Source: Bathynomus jamesi
Taxonomy: Eukaryota; Arthropoda; Malacostraca; Isopoda; Cirolanidae
Direction: 5' to 3'
DNA length: 64,000 nt
NCBI GenBank assembly: GCA_023014485.1
Contig: JAJOZX010000872.1
Coordinates: forward strand, 737,001-801,000
Below the pieces are notes generated by a model. It worked only from the letters and a program-made list of their open reading frames with translations. It searched no databases and was not told the origin of the DNA. Shown piece by piece: positions 11,100-23,201 of the stretch. The first letter of the stretch is position 1. Each line of letters begins with the position of its first letter. Both the position numbers and the translations under genes were made by a program.

Positions 11100-14000
11100 A
11101 ATAGACGAGGGGGGGGGACCCATACAGAAAAATCATAGCGGAGTCACAGCCGGTAAAGAAGTCGGGAACGAAGGAGGAAGGAGAACAACCCGGTTACCAA
11201 GAAGTCCGGAACGAAGGAGGAAGAACAACCCGGTTACCGAAAAGTAGGGACGTTCAGATAGAATAGCGCCAAGCCTATCACAAGGCCCAACGCTCACCAC
11301 AAAGGGAAAATACTCTGCGCGCGGCGCAGAGTAAAGCGGACACTCCACCAGGAGGTGGGCAACTGTAAGTGGAACGTTACAATTGGGACATTGGGGCACC
11401 CGACCCCCGGACATCAAATAGCCATGGGTCAGGTGGGTGTGGCCAATACGGAGGCGGGCCAGAGCCACCTCCTTATGGCGCGACCGATGGACCGATGGAA
11501 GGAAGAGGCCCAACATCCCAATTTGGGTTTAATCTTGCAGAGTTTGTTATTTGTAGCGCCATCCCAGCGACTCTGCCACCAGGAGTGCAAGGGCAGACGA
11601 CTGGGAAACAGCCGCAGCCCCGACGACCTCGAGCCATCTGTGAAGACCGCAATACATGCAGTGACACGCTGTATGCTGAAGGAACAGAGACCGAAGCAAG
11701 GCAGAGTCAGAATCAGCCCTGCGAACGGGGCGCAACGCCCTACAGCATGTAACAGGGGTGCTCTCCCAAGGTGCAACACCCTCGAAAGAGACCGGTATGG
11801 CGGATGGAGGAGGAGTGCCCATACCATCGAGGAGGGAGCTCACCGTGTCGGTGAAATACCAACCCCCATCCCGGCAGAACGCCCTCTCAACCACCTGGAA
11901 CAAAGGAGAGTTGGGAAGACGGAGAATCCGGAGACAGTGCTTGGCAATGAGGAACGACCTCCGATCCTCCATGGGAGGGGATGTCGCACTGAACCTGCAG
12001 ACTATCAACCGGAGAGGAGCGAAAGGCGCCAGATGACATGCGCAGTCCTCTAGAGAGGACCGGGTTCAGTATCCGAAGGGCCGTACAGGAGGCGGAGCCA
12101 TACACCACACTCCCATAGCCTAATTTTGATTGTACCAGAGACATGTAGAAACGGAGGAGTGTCCGCCTATCCGCGCCCCATGTAGTAGAGACAAATGTCC
12201 CAGCAAATCCAGGGTACGTCTTGTAGTCCCGCACAGCCTGCGAAGGTGGGGAACCCAGCTCAAACGGCTATCGAAGATCATGCCCAGGAAACGTACTGAT
12301 TGAACGAGGGCCAGAGGCTGACCCCCGAGTGGAAGATTAAAGGCCGGGACGGCGCCGTCTCCTCGACGGAAGGAAGGCCACACACGAAGTCTTCGGGGAA
12401 GACAGCGTAAGGCCCACCGACGACGCCCAGCGTTCAACCCGATTGACTGCGAGTTGGACTTGCCTCTCCACGAGGGGGGACTCGTCCCCGCGGCAGAGAC
12501 AGCCAGATCGTCGGCGTAGATGGAACAACGCACCGAGGGCGAGAGGGCCCCGGTAGCGCAGACATGACCAGATTGAAGCAGGAGACGCTCAAGACACACC
12601 CCTGAGGCACCCCCTCCTCCTGAACATACAGGTCAGATAGGGCCGCTCCATTACGGACGCGGAAAGTGCGACGGCAAAGGAAGTTACGAATAAATGTGGG
12701 CAAAAAGCCCACAAAACCAAGAAACTTCAAACGGTCCATGACAACTCTCCGACGGGTCGTGTCATAGGCCTTTTGGACATCGAAAAAGACGGCCAGAACA
12801 AGATTCCGGCGGGAAAAGGCCTCCTGTAGATCATGACCAAGGAGGAGAAGGGGGTCCAGAGTACCCCGAAATCGACGAAAGCCATACTGGGTCGGGGGTA
12901 TAACCCAAGCGACTCCAGTGTAAAGGAAAGTCGGACGGCCACTATCTTTTCAAGGAGCTTGCATAAGCAGCTCGTCAAGGCAATAGGCCAATAGCCCGCC
13001 ACCCGCGCCGGATCCTTCCCCGGCTTAGGTATCGGGACCACAATCGCCTCCCTCCAACGGGAAGGGAACGACCCCTCAACCCACATCCGGTTGAAAAGAT
13101 CCAGCAAGAAGTGTAGGGCCATCGGGTACAGGTTCCAAATAAAGTCATACGGAATGTCATCAGGGCCAGGCTCCCGATCACGGACCCTATCGCGCACTAA
13201 GGAATTCGGTAGTCCTTAAGAACCGCACCTCGAATTCAAACTTGAAGACGGGGCAGTCCCGAGAGGAGGAAGGATGGGCCCCCGAGCAGTTCAAGCACCG
13301 CGAGGGCTTCGTGCATGAGAGAAGGTGCGCTTACTCTCACGGTGGCACGCAGAGCTAACATGACCGAACCGGTTGCAGCCAAAGCAGCGAACCGGGTCAG
13401 GCACATACGGCCGCACCGAAAACTCGCACGACCGGCGATCACCCACGCCCCAGAACACCTGGGCCGGAGGCACAAGGGAGTCAAAGGTCAGGAGCAGACG
13501 AGCGGACGGGGTAAGAGCACCATCCCGGCGCGACGAAAAGCGGAAGACCTTCGTTACCCCCTGGGGGGCAAGATCCTTCTGCAACTCGCCAACCGGGATT
13601 GACAGCAGACGGGGAGCGAAAATGGTGCCCTGACAGCTATTCAGTTGCGGATGGGGAGTCACAGAAACTCTGCAACCCAGAACATCCTGCAACTGTAGAA
13701 GGGACCCAGTCACCCCCGAAGAACGGGACTTCAAAAGAAGAGACCCATCCTTCAGACAGAGGGCGAATATCGTAACGGCAGGGAACCCCCACCGTCTTAA
13801 GACGCTGAAACACTCGTTCCGAGTTGCCCGGAAGGGAGCCAGCGGAAGGCCGGAGAACAAGGAACCTGTCCACCAGACAGAAATTGACAGCAGAGACAGG
13901 TCCATGTGTGACGGTAACCGAGAGTGGGCGAGAGAACGAGGGCCGCGGACCCCGCCCTACGGCCACCACGAGTCCGGCCACGAGAGCCAGACGCCGCAGA

Positions 14001-14622
14001 GGACGAGAGGGGGCCATACGGCTTTAAGGTCAATCCAGCGGAGGAAGAGGCCGCTGAACGACCAGAAGTAGAAGTCTTATCCAAATCCAAGGACGGGCCA
14101 GAGTCGTCAACAGGAGGGGATTGAAGTTTTGAAATTGTACCCATAAACAATAGAATTACAAGAAAGAGCCTCGGACCCAAGGCAATGCACCAATCGGCCG
14201 CTGCATCCTTCAAGGTGCAGGCCCAACGTCCCGGGTAGCCCGCCCCCCAACCTGACTGTCGTTTTAAAAACAGCAGATTGGCTCTCCGGAGATTTATCCG
14301 TTAAGGGCCTAGCAAAGACCCAATCCAGACGCAGCAGCGGTCGAGACGCCCAATCATCCCCAGAGCACGGCTCATCCACGGAGCGATGCCCCCTAGCGGG
14401 TGCACCCGATGACCCCAAGACTACAAAGTACAAACAGAGGGGGGGGGGGGAGATACTACAATTGACAGAGGCCCAAGACCGAGTCAAGACAAGAGAAATT
14501 CCGGGATATACGGAAAAAAGGGGAGCAAAAAGAAAAGGGAAAAAAAAAAACGCAACTAGGTAACTCTTCGCCCACACCGAGTTGAGGAAACCCCAACAAC
14601 CCACGAGGTGTGCAAGCCCCAT
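11100..14622 (-). pseudogene. LINE-B (I/Jockey-type) retrotransposon, internally deleted
   Basis: Right to left: an ORF1-like protein at 13236-14017 with CCHC zinc knuckles (CFGCNRFGHVSSACH near 13340-13390, then CLNCSGAHPSSSRDCP near 13255-13300), RT blocks at 12120-13197 (EPGPDDIPYDF, IPKPGKDP, EEGVPQGCVLS, SIYADDLAVSA), an RNase H segment at 11430-11670 (AVFTDGSRS), and a terminal HLTHGYLM / CPNCNVPLTVAHLLVECP domain at 11133-11516. The endonuclease expected between ORF1 and RT is absent: the second knuckle runs into RT within about 60 bp. The element is strikingly GC-rich compared with its flanks. Multiple frameshifts are present. 14018-14622 is probably 5' UTR or upstream ORF1. Confidence 0.8.
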
Positions 14623-14654
14623 CGGCCCTGCAAGCCGGAGTACCTAATCGAGGG

Positions 14655-14672
14655 TGTGTGTGTGTGTGTGTG

Positions 14673-14726
<54 letters not shown>
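14655..14726. repeat. (TG)n-(TA)n-(CA)n microsatellite
   Basis: Alternating TG, then TA, then CA dinucleotides form a self-complementary simple repeat at the 5' border of LINE-B. Confidence 0.95.
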
Positions 14727-14812
14727 TTATCGTTTACAGTTCTTAAATGTTTACATAATGTAATGATTGCATTTGAAAACCTGTTAAATACGTTGCAATT
14801 GTTGATCTAGTA

Positions 14813-16084
14813 CCAGGTGTCTGAAGAGTTACTCCCTATTTTTTAATTTTTGTTGCTCCTAAATGAAAAGGGATATGAAAACATTTCTTTAACTGAAATG
14901 AAGCTTATTTATTAGTTTACTTTACTACAAAATTGAAAAGCTTAATACAAAGTTAAAACTCAACGTAGGCTCCAGCATTGTTCACACACTTCTGTAACCT
15001 TACTGGTACATTTTCAACAGATTTTCTCAAGAAGTCACGTGGTACATTACTAAGAACATCACGAATTTTGTTTTGAAGTTCATCAATGGTCCTTAGTTTT
15101 AATTTGTACACTTCTTTGACCCAACCCCACAGAAAGAAGTTGCATGGCGTTAAATCTGGACTTCAAGCAGGCCATTCTATTGGTCCTCGACGACCTAACC
15201 ACCGTCCGGAGAAGTGGTTATCTAACCAGGCATGAACAGTTAATGAAAAATGTGGTGGAGCCCCATCTTGCATGAAGAACAATTCTTCAGTATTTTCCCA
15301 CTCAGAAATGGTAGGCCCCAAGTATCGCTCACTGTTCATGGTGTCTCGTAGCAAGTACGGGCCGACAAACTGTGTCGAACTCATTCCACACCAAACCGTT
15401 ACCTTGGGCCTGGACTGCATTCTTTCAACTGTCATAGCTGGATCTCGTTCTGCCCAATAATGACAATTGTGGCGATTAACAAATCTTCCAACATGGAAGA
15501 TAGCTTCGTCGGACCACAGAATAATGTTAAACAGATCAGGGTTGTCATCCTTCCATGACATGATTTCAGAAAATTCCATGCGCTTCTCGCAATCTTCAGG
15601 ATAGAGTTGTTGGACATAATGGGGCTTCCACGCATGAAAGTGGTCTTTTCTGAGCACAGTATGAACTGTGTAACGTGATAACTCACTCTCTCTAGTTGCC
15701 TGTCGTATTGATTTCTTTGGACTTCGCTCAAACATTGCTCGTACAGCAGTCACAGTTTCTTCTCCTCCCAGATCACCAAGTCTTTTACAGAACCCGTTGT
15801 CATTAATTTCATGTGGCAATTTTTTATGGTTTTTGGGTCAAGGACTGCATTTCTGCCATGGGTGGCTCTCCACCATCTTTGGACTCGAACGACTGATTGC
15901 CATACTTCGTATTGTGATGATTTTTTTTCTCGTTCTTCATTGCTTAATTTTCCAGCCATTGTTTACCTGCAACATAAATGGTAAGCGTTAGGGTTTAAAC
16001 AGTGAAAGAATGGTTGCAATATCTCCTTTACTTTAAGAGCAATAAGAATTTAAAAATAGGGAGTGACTTTTCAGACACCCTGCA
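14813..16084. mobile_element. DD41D mariner-like transposon 1
   Basis: Inverted ends: left caggtgtctgaagagttac from 14814, and the matching cagggtgtctgaaaagtcac read in reverse from about 16082, extending to ccctattttt in both. TA lies near both ends, as expected for the Tc1/mariner superfamily. The transposase pseudogene at 14953-15959 fills the element on the minus strand. Confidence 0.85.
14953..15959 (-). pseudogene. DD41D mariner-type transposase, inactivated
   Basis: Starts MAGKLSNEEREKKSSQYEVW (15959). A frameshift near 15785 joins it to the main ORF (KKSIRQATRESELS, a helix-turn-helix region). The catalytic region shows WSDEAIFHVG (first D), MQDGAPPHFS (second D), then 41 residues to the third position. 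There the motif reads SPDLTPCNFFLWG: the aspartate is replaced by asparagine (codon at 15139-15141). A TGA stop at 15163-15165 replaces the Arg of WPARSPDL (CGA to TGA). The C-terminus ends NNAGAYVEF with a TAA at 14953. Spacing D-41-D matches the Visitor (VS)-type lineage of the ITm superfamily. Confidence 0.88.
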
Positions 16085-18234
16085 TATTAACCTTTCATGA
16101 TTTCAAGTTTGTCAAATGGTAATGAAAACCGATTGCCATCACGTATAATATCGATATTTAAGCGAGTATTGTGACTATTGTCCATTCCTAAAGTGACTCT
16201 CTTTTAAACTTGGCGATGGTTTGCAGTTTCATATTTTCCAAAGGTAATGTTATGTAATGTAATCACCTGACAATTTAGTTTAAATTGGCTTACCCGTTTA
16301 AATTGCAAGGTTTTTAATATTCTTGGGTATTTAATTACAATTTGCTTCACATTTATACAGTTCTTTCACACAATCATCCACTATTTCATTTTTGGTGTGA
16401 AAACACTGAAATTATTATAGATGAATAATTCTCTATTTATAAAATAAAAATACAACTTTACAATTTTTGTTGTTCCAATAATTTCAACAAAATAATTGTG
16501 AAACTGGACTAGTTATTTAATTTAATTTGACCCTTAAGCTTCAGGCTTTCCTAGGCTCTTAATTAAAGATAAAACATCGCTTCAGAGATAGTTATGATTA
16601 ATTATATATAAATCATGAATAAGAATTATTAATTTCAAATACATAAATGAACTAATGGTTGAAAACTTGACAATGAATTTAAATCATTGTGAAGTTATTT
16701 ACTTTTTATTTAATAATTATAAATCTCATAATTTATTTATTTATAATTATAAATTTAATTATATGATAAATACTGTAATATTACAATTTGTTATGCTACA
16801 GTAATACAGATACTACTGTTAATTGGACTATTTTATATAATTTGGCCCTAAAATTAATGTTGTTTTTTTACTTTGGGATTGACCACCGTTTCAAACCTAG
16901 AAAGGATCATAGCAAAACTAAGTTAGAGGCGGGATAAGAGCGGCAACAGTCGGAGGAATTCAAATATAGGGGCAACAGAAAAAGAAGCACTCTCTGCAAG
17001 AATGGACTGAAGACGCATCGAGGCCAGACGAGAATGCAACTCAGGGAAGCACTGCAAATGAAAGGTCGATTAAGAGGGCAAAAAACAATTGTGGTGGTTT
17101 CTAAGCAAACAAAAGTTGGCTATCCCTGCTCTAATCTATTACTCAAAAGCTACTGAAGATATAAAAATTTCAAATGAAACAAAACATTTACAATTTATTT
17201 TATCCATACAGAAACTGTACAGGGTCAGTTTGAAGGCATTTGGCATTGGTGGAGAAGCACTAGATGTTGAACAGTGGGAGACAAAAATCCTCTGTGGTGC
17301 CACAAAAGAAAAGCAGAGGGAATTGAGGTGCCTTTAAGCTAGGAAAGGTTGGGGACCACTGCTCCAAGCTTTGAAGAACATTGGCAAGAAGACCAACTGA
17401 GAAAAACTTTTTGCAGAGAGAAAAATTTATTAAAAATTATCTTAGGTAGTGGGAAGTCAGATTGAGAAGAATCAATATAAATCTTAACTGTTTTAAATTT
17501 TCTATTTTCCAAATAAAACTTATCACAATTCAATGAAAAATCAGTTTGAAATGCTTTTGCTTCAGGTCACATAGATGATAAAGTATTACTGAAGACGACA
17601 TGGCAATTAATTTTAATTAAGAAACAAAAAGAGCATTTATTTTACTTACCTGTCATTTGTTATTGACATCTCCATTGTTAGCTTAAATCAACTTCTTCAG
17701 AAAGATCCCCTTCATGGCTTCAATCTCCTCCTCTTTGATTTCAACTTCAACTTTAATACAGTATGCTGAAATTGAAATCAAAGAGGAAGAGATTGCTTAA
17801 AAGTTATTTTAAATCAAGTCCTCTTCCACCTTCATCCATTTTTTAGACAGATATATACATTCAACTTGCTTTCTTTTTCTTCCAATATTTTAAACAAGTG
17901 GAATCCACAGCAAGCTAGAAATGGGTTTGTAAGAATACAGTAATTGATCTTTATAAGAATAATGGGTTCAAAGCATCTCAACTACAATGGGTTTGTCCTC
18001 TTTGGGTGTTTTATCAATTATGAAAAAAAGCAGTGCCTGGTAAATCCTAACATTAAATGTACATTTTTCCATTACACTAACTACATTTTAATCTAAAGCA
18101 ACAATACAACTGCTTATTGCCTACCTTTGAGTAATTTGTCTGCAACTAATTTCATATCACTGTGGTAGTGTTGAAAATTGCACAAATTCAGGTATAGAAA
18201 CATTTTCTGGTTCTGCTTTATGAATAATTTGGGG
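16085..18234. other. AT-rich intergenic stretch, no gene supported
   Basis: Very AT-rich from 16300 to 16900. An inverted repeat of about 25 bp lies at 17727-17800 (cctcctctttgatttcaact and aattgaaatcaaagaggaag). A short ORF at 17089-17337 has no recognisable motif. Confidence 0.4.
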
Positions 18235-18738
18235 TAGGGTCAAGTCTCACAATAGGGTCAAGTCTCACAATAGGGTCAAGTCTCACAATAGGGTCAAGTC
18301 TCACAATAGGGTCAAGTCTCACAATAGGGTCAAGTCTCACAATAGGGTCAAGTCTCACAATAGGGTCAAGTCTCACAATAGGGTCAAGTCTCACAATAGG
18401 GTCAAGTCTCACAATAGGGTCAAGTCTCACAATAGGGTCAAGTCTCACAATAGGGTCAAGTCTCACAATAGGGTCAAGTCTCACAATAGGGTCAAGTCTC
18501 ACAATAGGGTCAAGTCTCACAATAGGGTCAAGTCTCACAATAGGGTCAAGTCTCACAATAGGGTCAAGTCTCACAATAGGGTCAAGTCTCACAATAGGGT
18601 CAAGTCTCACAATAGGGTCAAGTCTCACAATAGGGTCAAGTCTCACAATAGGGTCAAGTCTCACAATAGGGTCAAGTCTCACAATAGGGTCAAGTCTCAC
18701 AATAGGGTCAAGTCTCACAATAGGGTCAAGTCTCACAA
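18235..18738. repeat. Minisatellite, 28 x 18 bp, all units identical
   Basis: The unit tagggtcaagtctcacaa repeats 28 times over exactly 504 bp without a visible mismatch. Because 18 is a multiple of three it stays open in several frames and gives a repetitive ORF (IVRLDP repeats) on the minus strand. I treat that ORF as an artefact. Confidence 0.97.
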
Positions 18739-20045
18739 TTTCTAATTTCTTTGGCAAACTATTTTATGTTGTATGTATTTAATTGCAGTAACTTTCTCCA
18801 TCCACAAAATACACAGGGCTCAATGGAAAAGAAGATAATCCACTCATCTTATCAATAAACTCAATGGTCATATTAGTAACTTTTTCTATTTTATTTTTAG
18901 GGAAGCTTGGAAATATCTGAACCTTCATATACTTGCTATTTCTAAATGTGGAGTTTTTTAGCTTGTATTATTCAACTACACATGCAAACAATTCTAAGTT
19001 TATGTACAATATAACCTATATTTGTGCGTGCAATGCTGAATTCAACTTTTACATTTAACTTACAGAAGTGCACCAATTCCTTAATAGGCCATTTACTGAT
19101 TTATATGTTTTTCTTTTAGTAAACAAGGCAGAGGATCATCAGCAATACTACTGTTTTATAAACTTTTTACCTTTCCAATTCTTAACTATTGCTTTTAAAA
19201 GCTATTATGCTTTACCAGCTAAGTAACTAATTTATTTTAACTTTTCTTGAAAATTGTCTTACCTCTAAGAAGTCCTATACACTAAACATAGCAATCAGTT
19301 CGTTTGGAATAGTTTATCAAATTCTGTTTTACTAGTATTATTTGCTGTAATTAATTAGAACTCATGAATATCTAATTAATATCTTATACTTCCTCTCAAC
19401 CTTATAAATGGAATATGACAGAATCCTTAATTATAAACTTTTCTTAAAACTTTTATTTTTTTTTTACATATTTGAAAAAAAGAACAATCTTAATACTTAC
19501 AATTTAAAGCAAATTGTAAGTATAAAGATATAAAGCACATTTAGATAAATTAAAAATTAATTTGTAAACAATTATTTAGTCAATTAAGTTTGATATTAAA
19601 TGAAAATATCTTTGTCATCTTTCAAGAATTTCAATTTGTTATTAAAAAATAATCACATACAGATAAGATTTCAATACATTCATGATCTAGCATTTAAAGA
19701 CAATTACGAGTATGTATATACAGTACATTAAATAAACTAGAATTCACAAGTTCACTATATATCTTTTCACAATTTACGTACTTTGCTGAAGCTTTTAAAT
19801 AACAAAACTTACTTATTTAAAACTATATCTTGTTCTTTCAACCTTTGATTCTGTATTTTACTCATGAGGAAGCACTCTCTCACTCTCACTCTCACTCTCA
19901 CTCTCTCTCTCTCTACATATATTTACAAAATCATTCTGTGGTTAACTATCTGCATTTTCTAGTTACTAGTTTCTTATTTTTTTACAATTCTTTTATTGGG
20001 TTACCAGTTATGAATTTATTTATAATTACTCGTGTTCTTTAATTA
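18739..20045. other. AT-rich intergenic stretch with a pyrimidine microsatellite
   Basis: No TIR, LTR or coding motif was found. A (CACTCT)n/(CT)n tract lies at about 19873-19912. Confidence 0.45.
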
Positions 20046-20100
20046 CACTGGTCGACAAAATTGAACTTTTTTCTCTCATCAAAGATGTATACACACTTTT

Positions 20101-20826
20101 CTAGACCAGTTTTGTACGCTGATTCCAAATCTGTTTTCGGTTTAGGTTTCGTTTTCGATAGTGACGCACTCGGATGTTCTTCTGAAGTAAGTGTTTCTGC
20201 TTGAGTCTCGAGGAGAGAAGTTTTGATTTCTCTTTGGAGAGGTCTAAGTCTCTAATGAGGTCATTCAACTCAATTTGGGTAAGCCTCTCTGGCTCCGATT
20301 GCTCTTCATCAGGTGTGTAGTCAAGATCGGCCAAAGGTCCCACATCTCCGTCGGATTCTCTTTCATCTTCTAAAGAATCGAGTTCCTGCTGTGGAGGTAC
20401 TGGAATCAGCATCGTTTCATTGTGAGAGATCGGTCTGATCGCGGAGTCTACGTTTGGATAAACGATGTTATGCTTGTTCTTCACAGAGAATCCGGTTATG
20501 TTAACATTGCAAAAGTAACAATCGCCATGATGGTCTCTCGGTTCCCTCCATATCATGGGTATAGCGAATGGCATCGACTTTTTCCTTTGGTTCAACCAGT
20601 CACGTAATCCAGTCGAACAAGCGGTACAGATAACATGTGGCGCCCACGCCTTATCTTGGTCGCCTAGTGGACAGCCAAAGTATAACTGGTAAGTTTTCCG
20701 AAGATCCATTGTGATTGTACGCCGTTGTGATTTAGTCGCGAATGAACCGCACACGTAACAGAAATTGTCAGGGTGATTTTTACACTTTTGAGGCATGATC
20801 AATGAGTGGGGGTTGATGTAAATCAC
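20101..20826 (-). CDS. N-terminal cysteine-rich protein of a widespread arthropod transposon family
   Basis: An intact ORF whose likely start is MPQKCKNHPDNFCYVCGSF (ATG at about 20796). Paired cysteines suggest zinc binding: CYVCG, CTAC, CYFCNV. It is followed by IVYPNVDSAIRPI, an acidic stretch, and LNDLIRDLDLSKEKSKLLSSRLK. It aligns along its whole length with the first third of the gene at 28501-30751, whose remainder is transposase-like. Here the ORF ends after the SRLK block and no downstream transposase part exists. The flank at 20047 reads cactggtcgacaaaattg, a possible element end. Proteins like this recur in many arthropod genomes without a named function. Confidence 0.6.
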   Translation of the reverse strand: MIYINPHSLIMPQKCKNHPDNFCYVCGSFATKSQRRTITMDLRKTYQLYFGCPLGDQDKAWAPHVICTACSTGLRDWLNQRKKSMPFAIPMIWREPRDHHGDCYFCNVNITGFSVKNKHNIVYPNVDSAIRPISHNETMLIPVPPQQELDSLEDERESDGDVGPLADLDYTPDEEQSEPERLTQIELNDLIRDLDLSKEKSKLLSSRLKQKHLLQKNIRVRHYRKRNLNRKQIWNQRTKLV

Positions 20827-21133
20827 CTAAAAAAATAAAATGTGTAAATGGGTGACACAAAACACAACATGCAACTAGACATGTGACTGTTACGCCAAAG
20901 AATAAAAGGGTGTACATGTGCAACATTTGCAAACTTGTGGCCAGTAACTGCTCTCACCTAAAATACCATAAGACAACCTGTCAGGAAAGCCTAAGTTGAA
21001 ATGACAAAATGCCATACATGAGGATACAGAAACAGAAAAGCAAAAACCTACACCTAAGCTGCAATGACAAAATACTCTGCTACATGTATAAAGGACACAT
21101 ATTATACATTGTGTATATATAGTATTATATATA
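20827..21133. other. No gene seen
   Basis: Short spacer with a weakly repeated segment (ctaagttgaaatgacaaaat and a similar copy at 21054). (TA)-rich sequence begins at 21100. Confidence 0.4.
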
Positions 21134-21141
21134 GTTATATG

Positions 21142-22038
21142 CAGTGATGGGCAGTATCTAGATACATGTATCGCCGATATGTATCGATCGATACTTTTGT
21201 ATCGGTATCGCTTTAGCTACTTGACAAAAGTATCGATTTATCGGTATCGCTAAGGTCAATTTTCTTAAATGTATCGAAAAAATTGATACTTCGATACATT
21301 AATAAGAATTTTTAAATATTTAAATAGATGTTATAATATGACACTACTGAGTTATAATATACATAAATAATAATATTATTAAATATTTATTTAATGACAG
21401 TACTACTCTACTGGTCACGTCACACAGTACGGGGCAATGTTTAAACACGTTTGTACTTGTGTTATTGAGATTAATTAACCATAATATAGAAACGCTCATA
21501 TAATATAAAGTCATTCTCTCCAATCTCTGAGGCAGTACCCAGGAATTCTACGGGTCTTCCTGAAGTATAACACACCACTACCATCCTCTGCTCCTGTAGA
21601 ATGGTTGTTTAGTTTGGCTGGTCACATTCACGCTCCAAAAAGGAATAGACTGTCTGACCAGATGTTTAGCCAGCTGGTATTTTTGAAGGGTAATAGTAAT
21701 TACTTTTAATTGTTAGTGTAATATTTTCAGTCATTCATGTATCCTACAAAATTAAAACATAGCCTACTTTCATTAAATAAAGCAATTGTTTTTATTTACA
21801 TCTATAAAACCCATTAAAATGTCATTGATTTTACTTACAGTGCGTACAAATTACTAGTATAAACAATAATATCTAATACCTACATATTAAATGAATAATT
21901 ATAAAAATGTACCGGCGATGCATGTATCGGTATCGCTTAAGACATCTAGAAAGTATTGGTGTATCGCCTAAGACATTCTTCATGTATCGATGTATTGGTA
22001 TCGCTTTAGCAATTTTCATGTATCGATGCCCATCACTG
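21142..22038 (+). mobile_element. hAT element with TSD GTTATATG and TATCG subterminal repeats
   Basis: Ends CAGTGATGGGCA and TGCCCATCACTG; the 8-bp TSD GTTATATG lies at 21134-21141 and 22039-22046. Both ends are packed with TATCG/GTATCGAT words. The middle (about 21569-21709, plus strand) still encodes a hAT dimerisation block (LPSSAPVEWLFSL...RLSDQMFSQLVFLKGN), in which the usual ER is EW. The rest of the transposase is gone, so it is non-autonomous. Confidence 0.92.
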
Positions 22039-22046
22039 GTTATATG

Positions 22047-23193
22047 CATATTATATATATTATTATATCATATGAAGGACGCATATTATGTATTGTACAT
22101 ATAATATTATATATAATATTTAGCTATATGCATATTATATAGTATTATATTATATATACACACCGGTATATATTATATTATATACATTATGATCAGTCTC
22201 ATCTTGAAAACTAAACATGCTAAAGAAAAACTGAAAACAGATTTGGAATCAGTGTCCCAACAGCTATCTAGCCCACATATAATTATATCTGATGAAAATA
22301 CTTGTTGGCCAGTGTTATTTGATATAATTCTTATTGAAATTAAAGTACTTTATTTAAAACCAAAGGATGACCCAATGCTGAAAATAAACTTGTTACTGGT
22401 TGGCACTTATCAATTTGGATGTTAGTTGCTTCTAACCTAATTACTTTATCTTCATGTTAATCAGGTTTTGGCTAAGCCTACTTTATTTGCCAATTTTTAA
22501 GGCTACTTATAGTTTATAAACAATGAGTTAGGTCTCTAAATCTATTCATACTGTCAACTCCTAAGCAAGATACTTTAGGTAAATACTTTTTATAGAATTA
22601 GAGAAGAGTTTTTGGCAATAGGCCTACCTTAATTAGTAATACCTAGTCTTTACAACCACTACACCAACTCTTCAAAATATTTTTTACTTGGTAATTTTTC
22701 ATACACATTTAAATCTTACACCATTTTAATTAGGTTCATTCCTGCATTTAAAAAAGACCCCTTATATAAGCCTAATTTAGTCAATGCAATCCAATGTAGG
22801 CCGACCAAACCACTTTATTTCAGATTTAATAAGTACAGTGAAGTATGAAAGTAATCTGCATACATTTAAGTAGCTAACAGCTACATGTATCTCTCTCAAT
22901 TATATTGACTATAAAGGCTATGTAACTATAAAAAAAATAAATATCCTATAAGCTGCAGACAAATTAAACTTAAAAAGCCAATGCTTCCAGATTCTAGATT
23001 CAGAGTTGTCACTGACAAAGCAAACTAAGTCTTTATTTCACTCAAACAGGTACAAAACTTATATAGGTGGGTCTTTGGTTATATGTTTAACCCTTAGACT
23101 GCAACTATCCTCTACTGCAATGGTCTTCTATAGAGCCCAAAATTAAATGATGTATTTAAAAAATTTGCGCCAAACCTTGATGCCAGAAATAGT
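22047..23193. other. AT-rich spacer, no gene supported
   Basis: (TA)-rich at 22050-22190, then unremarkable sequence. The ORF at 22189-22425 has no recognised motif. Confidence 0.4.
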
Positions 23194-23201
23194 ATCATAT
23201 G

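Noticed and set aside
11355..12053. 232-residue plus-strand ORF and neighbours to 14124
   Set aside because: Shadow of the GC-rich LINE-B coding on the minus strand, where RT, RNase H and zinc-knuckle motifs are found.
17089..17337. 82-residue ORF as a host gene exon
   Set aside because: No motif, no splice-site support and no neighbour to join. It is left as spacer.
18235..18738. CRISPR array
   Set aside because: Units are directly adjacent with no spacers, and the genome is eukaryotic.
18218..18757. 179-residue ORF of IVRLDP repeats
   Set aside because: Translation of the 18-bp minisatellite. It stays open only because the unit length is a multiple of three.
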